Shown here: positions 1 through 8,823 of the stretch, piece by piece
Numbering within the stretch: the stretch's first letter is position 1
Layout: each line of letters starts with the position of its first letter
Source: Flavobacterium resistens
GTDB taxonomy: Bacteria; Bacteroidota; Bacteroidia; Flavobacteriales; Flavobacteriaceae
NCBI RefSeq assembly: GCF_900182645.1
Contig: NZ_FXTA01000005.1
Span: forward strand, 310,001 to 374,000
DNA length: 64,000 nt
Direction: 5' to 3'
The notes under the pieces: generated by a model
Told to the model about the DNA's origin: nothing
Database searches by the model: none
What the model saw: only the letters and a program-made list of their open reading frames with translations
Made by a program: the position numbers and the translations under genes

Positions 1-59
1 TCATTTGTAATTTTTTGGTCAGGAAAAACATATTCAATATTTCTAATAATTGCTCCCAT
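1..59 (-). CDS. 3-oxoacyl-ACP synthase III-like protein (N-terminal fragment, cut by window edge)
   Basis: An ATG at 57-59 on the minus strand opens a frame that runs off the left edge. The 19 readable residues are MGAIIRNIEYVFPDQKITN. This resembles the N-terminus of KAS III (FabH-like) enzymes found in surface-polysaccharide loci, which start with a short beta strand, a Y-x-x-P turn and a T-N pair. It begins 27 nt after the stop of the acyltransferase gene, so it probably belongs to the same operon. Such genes often sit beside acyl carrier proteins and supply an acyl group for sugar decoration. The family call rests on only 19 residues. Confidence 0.45.
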   Translation of the reverse strand, partial: MGAIIRNIEYVFPDQKITN

Positions 60-86
60 TTATTTTTCTTTAATAGAATGATCAGA

Positions 87-956
87 TTAATTTAAAGGAA
101 TAAATCTCGCCTTATTATTGTATAAAAACTTATATACCATCCTTTCTGTTAGAATATTAGTTTTATTAAAAGTCTTATCAAACAGATAAAAAACACTTAT
201 AGAAATGTCATCTATTTTATTTTCTGATTTTGTAAAAATTACTTTTTCGTTATTAACAGAATTCAAAAGAATCAAATCATTATCTGTAGAATCTAAAAGA
301 AAATTAGTAGAGTTCGTTGAAATAAATTCCTTTAACCAATTTTCAAGCATTTCAAATTTTTCATCAATTGTTTTAGGCAAATAAAAATTTAGCTTTTCCA
401 TTAATTTAGCGGGACTTCCGGAATATGCACTATTCGGCAGTGTATCTTTGGTAATAACCGAATTAATTAATGCCGTACTTCTTTTACCCAAAGTAATACC
501 AGAACCAACTACACAACTTCCAACCAACCAGACATCATCCAATATATTTGTTTTCCTTTTTGCAAATAATATACATCCTTCTATTTGTTCACCACTCGCA
601 ACGTGTGTCCATATCTGAGAATACATGCCAACTCTTACGCCGTTACCTATTTCTAGTCCTCCGGCACCATCCAAAATAGTATTTTGACCAAACCAGCAGT
701 TATGACCAATTATGATATGATCTTCTGCCATGATAAGCATATCATTATGAAAAACATTCCAATCACCTACTTTAAATTTTCCATGAATGAAAATACGTGT
801 GTTATCGTTAATTATATTATTATCTCCAATTAAAACTTCAATGTTTGGATCATCTCCAATTACTTCGATAACAACATTTTTTCCTATCCTATTATGTTCA
901 CCCAAAACAACTTTAGGATGAATTTTTGCCGAAATATCTATCTGATTTGTAACCAT
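87..956 (-). CDS. Left-handed beta-helix (hexapeptide) acyltransferase with an extra C-terminal region
   Basis: About 289 aa. The first ~190 residues carry repeated [IV]-G-x hexapeptide turns of the LbetaH acyltransferase fold, with a WTH segment (candidate catalytic His) and an SGSPAK end typical of sugar O- or N-acyltransferases. The last ~95 residues are Asn/Lys-rich, match no domain I recognise and lie outside the helix. A start at 956 (MVTNQ) is preferred, because the longer frame from 989 would overlap the upstream stop at 968-970. The gene lies between a DegT-family gene and a KAS III-like gene, which suggests it transfers an acyl group to an amino sugar made next door. Donor and acceptor are unknown. 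Confidence 0.75.
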   Translation of the reverse strand: MVTNQIDISAKIHPKVVLGEHNRIGKNVVIEVIGDDPNIEVLIGDNNIINDNTRIFIHGKFKVGDWNVFHNDMLIMAEDHIIIGHNCWFGQNTILDGAGGLEIGNGVRVGMYSQIWTHVASGEQIEGCILFAKRKTNILDDVWLVGSCVVGSGITLGKRSTALINSVITKDTLPNSAYSGSPAKLMEKLNFYLPKTIDEKFEMLENWLKEFISTNSTNFLLDSTDNDLILLNSVNNEKVIFTKSENKIDDISISVFYLFDKTFNKTNILTERMVYKFLYNNKARFIPLN

Positions 957-967
957 ATCGTTTTTTT

Positions 968-2026
968 TTATTGCACCCACCAGCCACATGGCAATGCTAA
1001 GAATTGATTCATAAATTTTGAAACCCCAATTAATTTTTCACTATTTTTAAAAACTGAATAAATATTGTTATTTATATGAACTCCTGTTGCATACCAACCT
1101 TTCTTCCTAAATTCTTCTAATGCCAGTTTTTTATCTTCGCATAAAACACCATAAACCCAAAAATTAGGATTTGTTTCTTTATTTAAATTCAAGGGAACAA
1201 TTTGTTTACTTTCGGCTATTCTTTCATTCCAGACTATGGCATTTTGCCTTTGCTTTTTTAAAAGATCGTCAATATCATTCATTTGCTTTATCCCAATTAG
1301 CGAATTTATCTCACTCATAAGTGCACCATAACCCTCCACCTCAATATCGCATTCTGCACTTATTTCTCCATTAACATCTCTAAATTTACTTCTATCGATC
1401 CCATAATCTCTAATCATCTTCGCTTTTTCATAAAGATTTTGATTCTTAAAAGATATTGCAGCTCCATCTATTGTATTTGGTAATCTAACTGTTTGAAAAG
1501 AAAATACTGCAATGTCAGATTCATTACTACCCATTTTCTTGCCATTAAATTCTGAACCAAACGCTTCAATACAATCATCAACTACAATTAAATTATGTTC
1601 AATTCCAATTTTTCTAATTTCATCTATTTGCCCTAAGTAACCGCAAAAATGATTATGAAATATTGCCTTAGTTTTTGAAGTAATTCTTTTTTTTACATCT
1701 TCAGGACACATGCTTCCTGTTTCAGGATTAACATCAGCCCAGACTATTTTTAAATTTTTCACTACAAAAGGCTGATTGGATGCTAAGCAACTAACAGGTG
1801 AAGCTATTATCTCATCTCCTTGTTGTAATCCTAACGTAGATAAAACAATTTGCATTGCGTGGTTATAAGAACTAACAGTTAAAATATTTAAATTACCTGT
1901 ATAATCAGCTAAAGCTTGCTCAAATAACTTTCCATATTTTCCATAAGCCAAATTCCCTGAATATAGAATTTTTTCTATATCTGGTAGTAAATTATCTGGC
2001 ATATAAGGTTTGTAGATTGGAATCAT
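968..2026 (-). CDS. DegT/DnrJ/EryC1/StrS-family protein lacking the PLP-binding lysine
   Basis: About 352 aa with the overall fold signature of sugar aminotransferases: an N-terminal PIYKPYMP segment, a VVDD motif whose second Asp (about residue 151) should contact the PLP ring nitrogen, and an FSFQTVRLPNTIDGAA segment. In the neighbouring paralog the same segment reads YSFQAIKHLTTIDGGA, and its Lys forms the internal aldimine. Here that position is Arg (codon AGA, 1484-1486). The usual SGTAAL phosphate-binding loop is also altered, to SSYNHAM. Transamination is therefore unlikely by the standard route. It may be a partner subunit, a lyase-like derivative (ColD uses His here) or an inactive copy. 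The ATG at 2026 overlaps the upstream TAA (TAATG), so this start is preferred to the GTG at 2032. Confidence 0.8.
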   Translation of the reverse strand: MIPIYKPYMPDNLLPDIEKILYSGNLAYGKYGKLFEQALADYTGNLNILTVSSYNHAMQIVLSTLGLQQGDEIIASPVSCLASNQPFVVKNLKIVWADVNPETGSMCPEDVKKRITSKTKAIFHNHFCGYLGQIDEIRKIGIEHNLIVVDDCIEAFGSEFNGKKMGSNESDIAVFSFQTVRLPNTIDGAAISFKNQNLYEKAKMIRDYGIDRSKFRDVNGEISAECDIEVEGYGALMSEINSLIGIKQMNDIDDLLKKQRQNAIVWNERIAESKQIVPLNLNKETNPNFWVYGVLCEDKKLALEEFRKKGWYATGVHINNNIYSVFKNSEKLIGVSKFMNQFLALPCGWWVQ

Positions 2027-3114
2027 TACCACCCTTTTTTCATTAATTCAATCATCTTGTCACAATCCTCTTTTGTAACCCACCAACCACAAGGAATGTG
2101 CACCATATTTTGATAAAAATTATCCAAATTTGGCAAGTCAGCTGGAAAATCATTTAAATAGGTATGTAAATCATTTCTTTTATGAAGTTCAGAAGCCATA
2201 ATTCCGTTTTCAGCCATCATTTTTACAAATGCATCTCTATTTTTTACTTTTAAGGTATATAACCAATAAGATGGTTCTGTGTCTGGGTAGTATTCAATAA
2301 GCTCAACTCCATCTATACCTTTCAAATTTTCATCAAGATATTTTCCATTTTCAATATATTTTTGAACTATCGATTCGATATTTTCAAGTTGAACAATTCC
2401 AATAGCGGCATTTACATTATTCATATGATATTTATATCCTTGAATTTGAATATCATTTTCTAGTCTTGATATATTTTTATCTAATCCAAACCATCTAATA
2501 ATTTTACCTTTATTATACAAATTATTATCAAGAATTTGTAAAGCGCCCCCATCTATAGTTGTTAAGTGTTTTATAGCTTGAAAAGAATAAATAGTAAAAG
2601 GAAAATGGTTTCCTGTTCTCTTTCCTCTAAATTTAGCACCTAAAGCATGGGCTGCATCTTCGATTACCGGAATGTTATATTTTTTAGAAATTTCTTGAAT
2701 TTTACTTACATTCACAGGAATCCCAGCATAATCAACTACAATAATTGCTTTAGTATTAGAATTTATAGCCTTTTCAATAGATTCAGGTGAAATATTGCCT
2801 GTAGATAAATCAACATCAGCCCATCTTACTTTTGCTCCAACCATTTTTATTGCCACATTAGTTGGCTCTGCAGTCAAAGCTGTGCTAATAACTTCGTCTC
2901 CTTGTTTGACACCGGCTAAAATTAATGCAATATGAAGAGCAGCTGTTCCAGAATTTAAAGAAAGTGTATTTCCCCCACCTATATAATTTTCAAATTTTCT
3001 TTCAAACTCTTCTACAACATCACCTTGAGCCACATAACCACTATAAAGCACTTCTTCAAGTTTTGGCATCAATTGTGACTTAGCTGGTATATTCGTTTTT
3101 ATTAGTGGTAACAT
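2026..3114 (-). CDS. DegT/DnrJ/EryC1/StrS-family sugar aminotransferase
   Basis: 362 aa, normal length for PLP-dependent nucleotide-sugar aminotransferases. The phosphate-binding LNSGTAAL is near residues 53-60, VIEDAAHALGA carries the PLP-contacting Asp near 153, and YSFQAIKHLTTIDGGA carries the Schiff-base Lys at about 182. The expected activity is transfer of an amino group (usually from Glu) to a keto sugar bound to a nucleotide, in the cytoplasm. The adjacent CapE-like dehydratase, 3 nt upstream, could supply the keto sugar. Its stop overlaps the start of the lysine-less paralog by one base, so the two are translationally coupled and may form a heteromer. The exact substrate cannot be read from sequence. 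Confidence 0.88.
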   Translation of the reverse strand: MLPLIKTNIPAKSQLMPKLEEVLYSGYVAQGDVVEEFERKFENYIGGGNTLSLNSGTAALHIALILAGVKQGDEVISTALTAEPTNVAIKMVGAKVRWADVDLSTGNISPESIEKAINSNTKAIIVVDYAGIPVNVSKIQEISKKYNIPVIEDAAHALGAKFRGKRTGNHFPFTIYSFQAIKHLTTIDGGALQILDNNLYNKGKIIRWFGLDKNISRLENDIQIQGYKYHMNNVNAAIGIVQLENIESIVQKYIENGKYLDENLKGIDGVELIEYYPDTEPSYWLYTLKVKNRDAFVKMMAENGIMASELHKRNDLHTYLNDFPADLPNLDNFYQNMVHIPCGWWVTKEDCDKMIELMKKGW

Positions 3115-3117
3115 ATA

Positions 3118-4140
3118 TTATTTTTTAAATGAAGCTAATTCGTCTCTCACATAATCTAGAGTAAGTAATAATTTTTTCAGATTCTCTACATTTAATCTTT
3201 CTGTATTATCTGAATTATATTCCTCATCAAGCAATTTAGGTCCATCTTCTTTTACATATTTTGTATAATTAAGATCTCTAAAATCGGCAGGAATTCTGTA
3301 GAATCTACCGATATCTTCAGCTTTAGACATTTCTTCTTTTGAACAAAGTGTTTCATACATTTTCTCTGAATGTCTTTCTCCAATTATATTAATTTCATTA
3401 TTTACGTTAAAAATTTCTTTTAAAGCTATTGCTAAAGTTTCAATAGTAGCTCCTGGTGATTTTTGCACAAAAATATCTCCCGGATTACCATTTGTGAATG
3501 CAAACATCACTAATTCTACAGAATCATCCAAAGACATCATAAATCGAGTCATTTTTGGATTCGTTACTGTTAATGGTAAACCTTCTTTTATTTGTTTAAT
3601 AAATAAAGGAATAATAGAACCTCTAGAGCACATAACATTTCCATATCTAGTTGCTGTATATATGGCTTCAATCCTTTTAACTCTAGAATCTCTTGCCTTA
3701 GAAACAGCTAATTTTTCCATAAATGCTTTTGAAATCCCCATTGCATTTATAGGATAAACTGCTTTATCTGTACTTAAAACAACTACTCGCTCTACATTAT
3801 TCTGAGCAGCTGCTTCTAACACATTTTCTGCACCTAAAATATTAGTCTGCACAGCTTGCATAGGATAAAACTCACAAGAAGGAACTTGTTTCAAAGCTGC
3901 TGCATGAAAAACAAAGTTAACACCATCCATTGCTGCGTTTATACTCTTAAAATCTCTTATATCACCTATAACAAAATTTAGCTTATCATTTTTGTATTCG
4001 ATTCGCATATCTTCTTGCTTTTTCTCGTCTCTTGAGAAAATTCTAATTTCTTTCAAATCAGAATTTAAAAAACCTTTAAGCATCGCATTACCAAATGAAC
4101 CTGTGCCTCCAGTTATTAATAAAACTTTATCTTTAAACAT
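3118..4140 (-). CDS. capE: CapE-like UDP-GlcNAc 4,6-dehydratase/5-epimerase
   Basis: 340 aa extended SDR protein (Polysacc_synt_2 type). The NAD(P)-binding GGTGSFG lies at about residues 11-17, followed by FSRDEKKQ, then FHAAALKQVPSCEF and STDKAVYPINAMGISK. The usual YxxxK catalytic pair appears as MGISK, with Met in place of Tyr, as recalled for Staphylococcus aureus CapE. CapE converts UDP-GlcNAc to a UDP-2-acetamido-2,6-dideoxy-4-keto hexose with 5-epimerisation, on the route to FucNAc-type sugars. FlaA1/PseB-type enzymes are relatives, but the Met variant favours CapE. It lies directly upstream of the aminotransferase pair, which may use its 4-keto product. Confidence 0.82.
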   Translation of the reverse strand: MFKDKVLLITGGTGSFGNAMLKGFLNSDLKEIRIFSRDEKKQEDMRIEYKNDKLNFVIGDIRDFKSINAAMDGVNFVFHAAALKQVPSCEFYPMQAVQTNILGAENVLEAAAQNNVERVVVLSTDKAVYPINAMGISKAFMEKLAVSKARDSRVKRIEAIYTATRYGNVMCSRGSIIPLFIKQIKEGLPLTVTNPKMTRFMMSLDDSVELVMFAFTNGNPGDIFVQKSPGATIETLAIALKEIFNVNNEINIIGERHSEKMYETLCSKEEMSKAEDIGRFYRIPADFRDLNYTKYVKEDGPKLLDEEYNSDNTERLNVENLKKLLLTLDYVRDELASFKK

Positions 4141-4200
4141 CCTATGTTTTTTAATTATGTTAATTTATAATATGCTTTTTATCATTAAATATTAAAAGAA

Positions 4201-5271
4201 TCACATTAATAATGCAATCAATCTTTTAAAGACTAAAAATATAGTACCTAGAAAAAAACCCAAAAAACAACCAATTACAATTCCTTTTGCTTTCCCAAAA
4301 CTTTGTTTTAATAAAGGCAAAATAGGTCTATCAATAATTTGTATTAAAGGTGTTTCTTTTCTCAAAGTAACTTTTGCTAATTCAGATTGTTTTACTAATT
4401 CCGTAAGTATGGCTGTATTAGCCTGAACATCGACTTGTCTTCGAGCTGAAGGTGCACGACGTACGTTAAGTGCAGGATTAAGATTAAAAGTATTATCGTT
4501 AGCTACAGCTACTCCAGTAATAGCTCCATTGAGTTCACTTCTTATAGAATCAACCTGATGTTCCAAAATTTCCATATTCATGCGAGCTTTTTTACTTTTC
4601 GTCTCTACATAAAATTTACCTACTTGTTTTGCAAGAGCCTCGCAAAAATAAAAAGAAAACAATTCGTTATTTGATGATACATCCATCGATATGATCGCAA
4701 TTTTCTTATCTTTTTGTGCTACAGATAAAGAACTCTTAGACAAATTTTGATATATTATTCCTAAAATACTATCATGTGCCCGGGTAAAATACTTGCGATT
4801 ACTTTCAGGTAAAAATTGCAAATTTTTAAATTTTGGATTATTACTCCATTTGTCCCTCCATTCATTATTTTGAATATACATCTCTGCCAATGAGATTACT
4901 TTTCCATTTACCGTTACTGGAGTCATCAAAGTCTTCTCTACCATTGTTCGGGATTTAAACAACTCTGTCAAATTAGAGCCTGTAAATATTCCTCCACCAC
5001 TTCCACCTAAATCCAGCCCAAATGAACTCGCCAGACCTAAAGCTCCTCCCAAACCGCCACTTGCAGACTTATCATCCTCTAAGGCAAAAGACAATGTGGC
5101 AGTGTACACGGGCTTTTTTAAAATTGCATACGTTAAACCTATTCCCGCACCAATTATTCCGGCACATAATATAATTTTCCATTGAGAAAGCAAATAAGCA
5201 ATCCACTCTTGCGCTTTCGATAGTAAATCTTTTAAAGAAATTTCATCACTAGGTATATTTTTATTATCCAT
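4201..5271 (-). CDS. Wzz-type chain-length determinant / polysaccharide copolymerase without kinase domain
   Basis: About 356 aa. There is a membrane helix near residues 35-55 (WKIILCAGIIGAGIGLTYAI), a long periplasmic part with coiled-coil tendency, a proline-containing ILPLLKQSFGK segment and a second membrane helix near the C-terminus (GIVIGCFLGFFLG). This is the Wzz/PCP layout. A Gly/Leu-rich insertion (GGLGGALGLASSFGLDLGG) follows the first helix. No Walker motifs follow, unlike the kinase-bearing paralog at 14397-16847. The ATG at 5271 lies 8 nt after the SLBB-gene stop; the frame can be extended to 5298, but that would overlap the upstream gene. It probably works with the SLBB protein as a chain-length and export pair. 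Confidence 0.8.
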   Translation of the reverse strand: MDNKNIPSDEISLKDLLSKAQEWIAYLLSQWKIILCAGIIGAGIGLTYAILKKPVYTATLSFALEDDKSASGGLGGALGLASSFGLDLGGSGGGIFTGSNLTELFKSRTMVEKTLMTPVTVNGKVISLAEMYIQNNEWRDKWSNNPKFKNLQFLPESNRKYFTRAHDSILGIIYQNLSKSSLSVAQKDKKIAIISMDVSSNNELFSFYFCEALAKQVGKFYVETKSKKARMNMEILEHQVDSIRSELNGAITGVAVANDNTFNLNPALNVRRAPSARRQVDVQANTAILTELVKQSELAKVTLRKETPLIQIIDRPILPLLKQSFGKAKGIVIGCFLGFFLGTIFLVFKRLIALLM

Positions 5272-5278
5272 CAAAAAT

Positions 5279-7723
5279 TTATTTAAATGCTGTAACAATT
5301 AATAATGCTAAACTAGTCAAAACACTACCAATACTAACCCATTCACCAGTACTCATCTTTTTAGTTTCAGGCTTTTCTGGAACTACAATTTGCGAATCTG
5401 GCTCAACTTTTGGATATGATCTAAAAAACAGGAATGATTGTGTAACTGATGCTTTACCGTTTGGATAGATTATGTAAGCTTTTTTCTTCCATCCTTTATT
5501 ATCTACACCACCAACGGCATTTATATAATATCTAAAGCTTTTTCCATTTCTATATGGAATTTCAGAAGTTAACAGTACATTACCTGTAACTTTAACACCT
5601 TCATTATAAACAGCAACTTCAATTTCATCTCCAGGAAACAAAGTTACATTGGAATAGTGATTTTTATCTTTAACTATTTTCTCCCAATTAACTGGAATAG
5701 TAGCATACTTTAAATCTTCTTTTAATTTTTTAGAGAGTTTTTCCTTAAGAGTATCATTTTTAGCCAAATTCAAATCAACACTTTCGATTTTTTCAATTTG
5801 CTCTTGTTTAATTGGTCTCTTAATTTTCATACCATCCAAATTTGCTATGGATGTCAATCCACCCGCACGCATAACTACATTATAAACAGTTTCTTTTTTA
5901 TTAGCCAAAACATATTTCCCTGGATAACCAACTGCCCCACTTACTGTTACCATTTGAGGTTTTTCATAAACTGCCATTTTACGAATATTAATAACATCAA
6001 AAGGTTTTAGCACAAAGTTTTTAATCTGTTCATTATTATCTGCAGTAATTTCGAGTTCAACTAATTCTATACGTTTCGGATCAGCATCATCAATTACATC
6101 TGATTTTACCATTCTTGCAATTTCCACTCTTTTAGAAGCTGAACCGGTCAGTCCACCTACCTGAACAACTAAATCATTTAAAGTCAAATTTTCAAAATAT
6201 TCATATTCTCCAGGGTTTTTAACTTCTCCATCGATAGTAACTTTATACTCCTCTCTAAAATCCAAAATTGAATACACCGTTACAATATCTTCTCTCTTTA
6301 ATTCAATATCAGCATTTAAATCTCCTGATAACGCACTTGCTAAATCGACATTTACAATTTCTGTAGTTAAATCAGTCTTTAAGCGAATAATTCTTGCTCT
6401 CTTTGTGTATGCATCTTCTTTTAATCCTTCTGCTCTAGTTATAAGATCAGAAATTCGCATTCCTTCATTATAAGAATAATAATCTGGTCTAAAGACAGCT
6501 CCTTCAATTTTGATACGATTCTCAAAACGATTTAAAATCTTAGTTACTTTAAAAACATCCCCTGATTGTGGTATATAGGTACTATATTCACTTTCATTGA
6601 TATCTTGAACTTTAAATTCTTTTCCTGTTTTTTGCAAAACATTTACAGATGCAGTATAAGCAAACTCATTAAATCCTGAAGCAAAATTTAATAAATCGGA
6701 AAATTTTTCTCCTTTCTTCATTTCGAAAATACCAGGACGCTTTACTTCTCCCTCTACTACAACTCTATTGGTATAAGAAGGAATTCTAATAACATCATTA
6801 TCTTTTAATGTAATATTATCCGATTGATCTCCTTTAACCAAAAATTTATAAATATCAATATTTCTATAAACTTTATTATTTCGTAGTAATTCAATATTTC
6901 GATAACTTCCGTTTTTTCCTGGACCTCCAGCTAAATGTAATGCATTATACACTGTAGCTAATGATGAAATCGAATAATTACCTGGCTGCTTTCCACCAAC
7001 AATTGTAATTTTAATCGTTCTTATTCCACTCAAACTGACACTAACTTGAGATTGACCAGATCTTACCGTGCTGTAAACACGAGAGATAGCGGCTTTTATT
7101 TTTTGAGTTGCTGCTTCAATTGACATACCTGAAACTGCAATTTGCCCCACATAATCAATAGTAACTTTTCCTTCAACACTAACTGGAATACTTGCATTAT
7201 ACTCCTGAACTCCAAAGACACTAACTTGTAATTCATCCCCAGGTCCTAAAACATAATTAATTGGAGTTGCTAATTTCAAATCTGGTTCAAAATTTAATGT
7301 TGGATTATCAAATAATTCAGAACCAAAAATTAATGCATTCAGTGAATCTTTTACTTTATCATTTTTGATTTTTTCTTGTTTCCTACCAAACTCTGAATCT
7401 TTGTCATTTTTCTTTAATTTATTTTCGTTGTCAGTACCTTTTTTAGAATCTTTAGCATTCTTCTTTTCGTATTCTGTTAACTTGATCCTTAATTTATTAA
7501 ACTCTGTTTGAGTCATTCCTTTAGACAAAACCGCTGGTTCAATCTGATCAAGAGTGGCATTATTACTTTTTAATTGAGCACTAATTTTTGCCAAATCATC
7601 ATCTGACAAATAATCAACTTTTATGGTACTTAAATCTTTAGACTTAAGCAAATCCTGAGCATGTCCATTGAAAGACATTAATAAAATAAAAAATAATGTA
7701 AGAACGTAAGTTATCTTTTTCAT
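5279..7723 (-). CDS. Long multi-SLBB polysaccharide export protein (Wza-related)
   Basis: 814 aa, about twice the length of Wza. It has a signal peptide (residues ~1-22, ending NGHAQ), a charged Lys/Asp/Glu-rich linker (~85-130), a Poly_export domain with YVLGPGDELQVSVFG near 157-171, then about six SLBB-like repeats recognisable by V-x-G-x-V-x-x-P-G (for example VEGEVKRPGIFEM, IDGEVKNPGEYEY, VSGAVGYPGKYVL). A hydrophobic helix (VSIGSVLTSLALLIVTAF) lies at the C-terminus. There is no lipobox. It is predicted to form or line the periplasmic/outer-membrane export channel for the polysaccharide. The next gene encodes the matching Wzz-like protein. Confidence 0.86.
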   Translation of the reverse strand: MKKITYVLTLFFILLMSFNGHAQDLLKSKDLSTIKVDYLSDDDLAKISAQLKSNNATLDQIEPAVLSKGMTQTEFNKLRIKLTEYEKKNAKDSKKGTDNENKLKKNDKDSEFGRKQEKIKNDKVKDSLNALIFGSELFDNPTLNFEPDLKLATPINYVLGPGDELQVSVFGVQEYNASIPVSVEGKVTIDYVGQIAVSGMSIEAATQKIKAAISRVYSTVRSGQSQVSVSLSGIRTIKITIVGGKQPGNYSISSLATVYNALHLAGGPGKNGSYRNIELLRNNKVYRNIDIYKFLVKGDQSDNITLKDNDVIRIPSYTNRVVVEGEVKRPGIFEMKKGEKFSDLLNFASGFNEFAYTASVNVLQKTGKEFKVQDINESEYSTYIPQSGDVFKVTKILNRFENRIKIEGAVFRPDYYSYNEGMRISDLITRAEGLKEDAYTKRARIIRLKTDLTTEIVNVDLASALSGDLNADIELKREDIVTVYSILDFREEYKVTIDGEVKNPGEYEYFENLTLNDLVVQVGGLTGSASKRVEIARMVKSDVIDDADPKRIELVELEITADNNEQIKNFVLKPFDVINIRKMAVYEKPQMVTVSGAVGYPGKYVLANKKETVYNVVMRAGGLTSIANLDGMKIKRPIKQEQIEKIESVDLNLAKNDTLKEKLSKKLKEDLKYATIPVNWEKIVKDKNHYSNVTLFPGDEIEVAVYNEGVKVTGNVLLTSEIPYRNGKSFRYYINAVGGVDNKGWKKKAYIIYPNGKASVTQSFLFFRSYPKVEPDSQIVVPEKPETKKMSTGEWVSIGSVLTSLALLIVTAFK

Positions 7724-7769
7724 TCGGCTATAGTTTTAACTTTATATATCGTTAAAATAAATTTTTAGA

Positions 7770-8816
7770 TTATGAATATTGTTTTTTATAATAATCTTTA
7801 TAAGATCCTGATGTGACATTTTTCAGCCACTCCTCATTATTTAAATACCAATTAATAGTCTTTTCTAAACCTTCCTCAAAAGTAACGGATGGTTTCCAAC
7901 CTAGTTCTTTATTGATTTTTGATGCATCAATCGCATAACGTAAATCATGACCCGGCCTGTCTTTTACATAAGTAATTAGCTTTTCAGAAGTTCCTTTTTC
8001 TCTTTCAAGTTTGCCATCCATAATCTGGCATAATAATTTAACCAAATCAATGTTTTTCCATTCGTTAAATCCTCCAATGTTATAAGTTTCATGATTTTTA
8101 CCCTCATGAAAAACTAAATCTATTGCAATAGCATGATCTTCCACAAAAAGCCAATCACGCGTATAATTACCATCTCCATAAACTGGTAGAGACTTATTGT
8201 TTATGATATTATTTATAAAAAGCGGAATTAATTTTTCAGGAAAGTGGTATGATCCATAATTATTTGAACAATTTGTTAAAACATAAGGTAATCCATAAGT
8301 TTCGCCATATGCTCTCACGAAATGATCTGAACTTGCTTTTGACGCAGAATATGGAGAATTTGGATCATAGGGCGTTGTTTCTGTAAATAATCCCTCAGCG
8401 CCAAGAGAACCATATACTTCATCTGTACTAATATGATAAAACCTTTTTCCTTCAAAATTACCTTTCCATTGATTTTTTGCTGCATTTAGCAAATTCATTG
8501 TTCCAATTACATTTGTTTTAACAAATGCAAGTGGATCTTCAATCGAACGATCAACATGAGATTCTGCAGCTAAATGCAAAACACCATCAAATTTATGTTG
8601 AGAAAAAAGTTCATCTATAAAATTGGCATCAACTATATCTCCTTTTAGAAAATTATAATTAGGCTGATTTTCGATATCTTTAATATTCTCAAGATTTCCA
8701 GCATAAGTTAATGCATCTAAATTAAAAATTTGATATTCTGGATATTTATTCACAAAACGTCTAACTACATGTGACCCAATAAAACCAGCACCGCCAGTGA
8801 TAAGAATTTTTTTCAT
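7770..8816 (-). CDS. rfbB: dTDP-glucose 4,6-dehydratase
   Basis: 348 aa, standard RmlB length. NAD-binding GGAGFIGSH is at residues 8-16, HLAAESHVDRSI near 81-92, the catalytic STDEVYG at 130-136 and YSASK at 156-160 (YxxxK). It dehydrates dTDP-glucose to dTDP-4-keto-6-deoxyglucose, the entry to dTDP-rhamnose and many amino-deoxy sugars. No rfbA, rfbC or rfbD is in this window; they must lie elsewhere, or the keto sugar feeds another branch such as the DegT enzymes. It is in line with the surrounding capsule genes. Confidence 0.93.
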   Translation of the reverse strand: MKKILITGGAGFIGSHVVRRFVNKYPEYQIFNLDALTYAGNLENIKDIENQPNYNFLKGDIVDANFIDELFSQHKFDGVLHLAAESHVDRSIEDPLAFVKTNVIGTMNLLNAAKNQWKGNFEGKRFYHISTDEVYGSLGAEGLFTETTPYDPNSPYSASKASSDHFVRAYGETYGLPYVLTNCSNNYGSYHFPEKLIPLFINNIINNKSLPVYGDGNYTRDWLFVEDHAIAIDLVFHEGKNHETYNIGGFNEWKNIDLVKLLCQIMDGKLEREKGTSEKLITYVKDRPGHDLRYAIDASKINKELGWKPSVTFEEGLEKTINWYLNNEEWLKNVTSGSYKDYYKKQYS

Positions 8817-8823
8817 TTTAATT

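Noticed and set aside
968-2026. Reading the DegT gene as a broken pseudogene
   Set aside because: The frame is full length, without stops or frameshifts, and is coupled to its neighbour, so an altered function is at least as likely.
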